From IMG/VR virus record IMGVR_UViG_3300044675_008713, positions 1 to 25,374 of that record: a stretch of DNA of 25,374 bases. One strand, given 5' to 3'. The stretch is from a virus. The notes under the pieces were generated by a model. That model saw only the letters and a program-made list of their open reading frames with translations, ran no database searches and was not told the DNA's origin. Below, piece after piece: positions 25,368 through 25,374 of the stretch. The position numbers and the translations under genes were made by a program. Every line of letters begins with the position of its first letter. The stretch's first letter is position 1.

Positions 25368-25374
25368 ACAATAA

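Noticed and set aside
1-25374. tRNA genes, CRISPR arrays, insertion sequences or integrase attachment sites
   Set aside because: Non-coding gaps are all under about 100 bases and I saw no tRNA-like cloverleaf, spaced direct repeats or transposase/integrase motifs.

Overview
The window is a stretch of A+T-rich, tightly packed bacteriophage genome. Every gene I can support is on the + strand. It looks like a T4-type contractile-tailed phage (myovirus) infecting a member of the Bacteroidota, probably Flavobacteriia-like. Reasons: a T4 gp41-type replicative helicase, class Ia ribonucleotide reductase, gp25 and gp6-type baseplate wedge proteins and a gp7/gpI-type protein occur together. Start codons lack Shine-Dalgarno sequences and follow A/T-rich leaders, as in Bacteroidota. 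One tail protein is built from SprB-like repeats, which are typical of Bacteroidota gliding adhesins. The host assignment is inference.

Layout. (1) 1-5003, replication and nucleotide supply: the 3' end of an unknown gene, a DnaB/gp41-type helicase, nrdB and nrdA, closed by a strong intrinsic terminator at 5013-5038. (2) 5086-22952, the tail/baseplate region: gp25-like and gp6-like wedge proteins, a 1576-aa protein with a membrane-like hydrophobic stretch and a cysteine cluster, several large structural proteins of unknown detail, a PKD-domain protein, a 995-aa gp7/gpI-like protein, a 711-aa SprB-repeat protein and a 94-aa companion. From 7499 onward most junctions overlap by 1-14 bases (TAATG, ATGA, GTGA), implying translational coupling. 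A free-standing PD-(D/E)XK homing-type endonuclease gene (15859-16644) interrupts this operon. (3) 22953-25374: a hairpin, a small helical protein of unknown function, an intrinsic terminator, then a glycan-type cassette of GT-A glycosyltransferase, GT-B glycosyltransferase and the start of an FkbM-type methyltransferase, again overlapping.

How the genes fit together: the first block makes and unwinds DNA during replication. The second builds the baseplate wedges and the host-contact structures attached to them. The third probably adds or modifies sugars on virion proteins, phage DNA or the host surface; the target is not visible here.

Most interesting signals: a lambda G/GT-type GGGAAAG slippery heptamer, in the correct -1 phase, four bases before the early stop of the methyltransferase; an N-terminal motif shared by the 1576-aa and 276-aa proteins; a C-terminal module shared by the 995-aa and 711-aa proteins, with its landmark motif exactly 63 residues from both ends; the hydrophobic/Cys-rich segment in the 1576-aa protein; and a recurring TATTTATAA motif upstream of three genes in the tail region.
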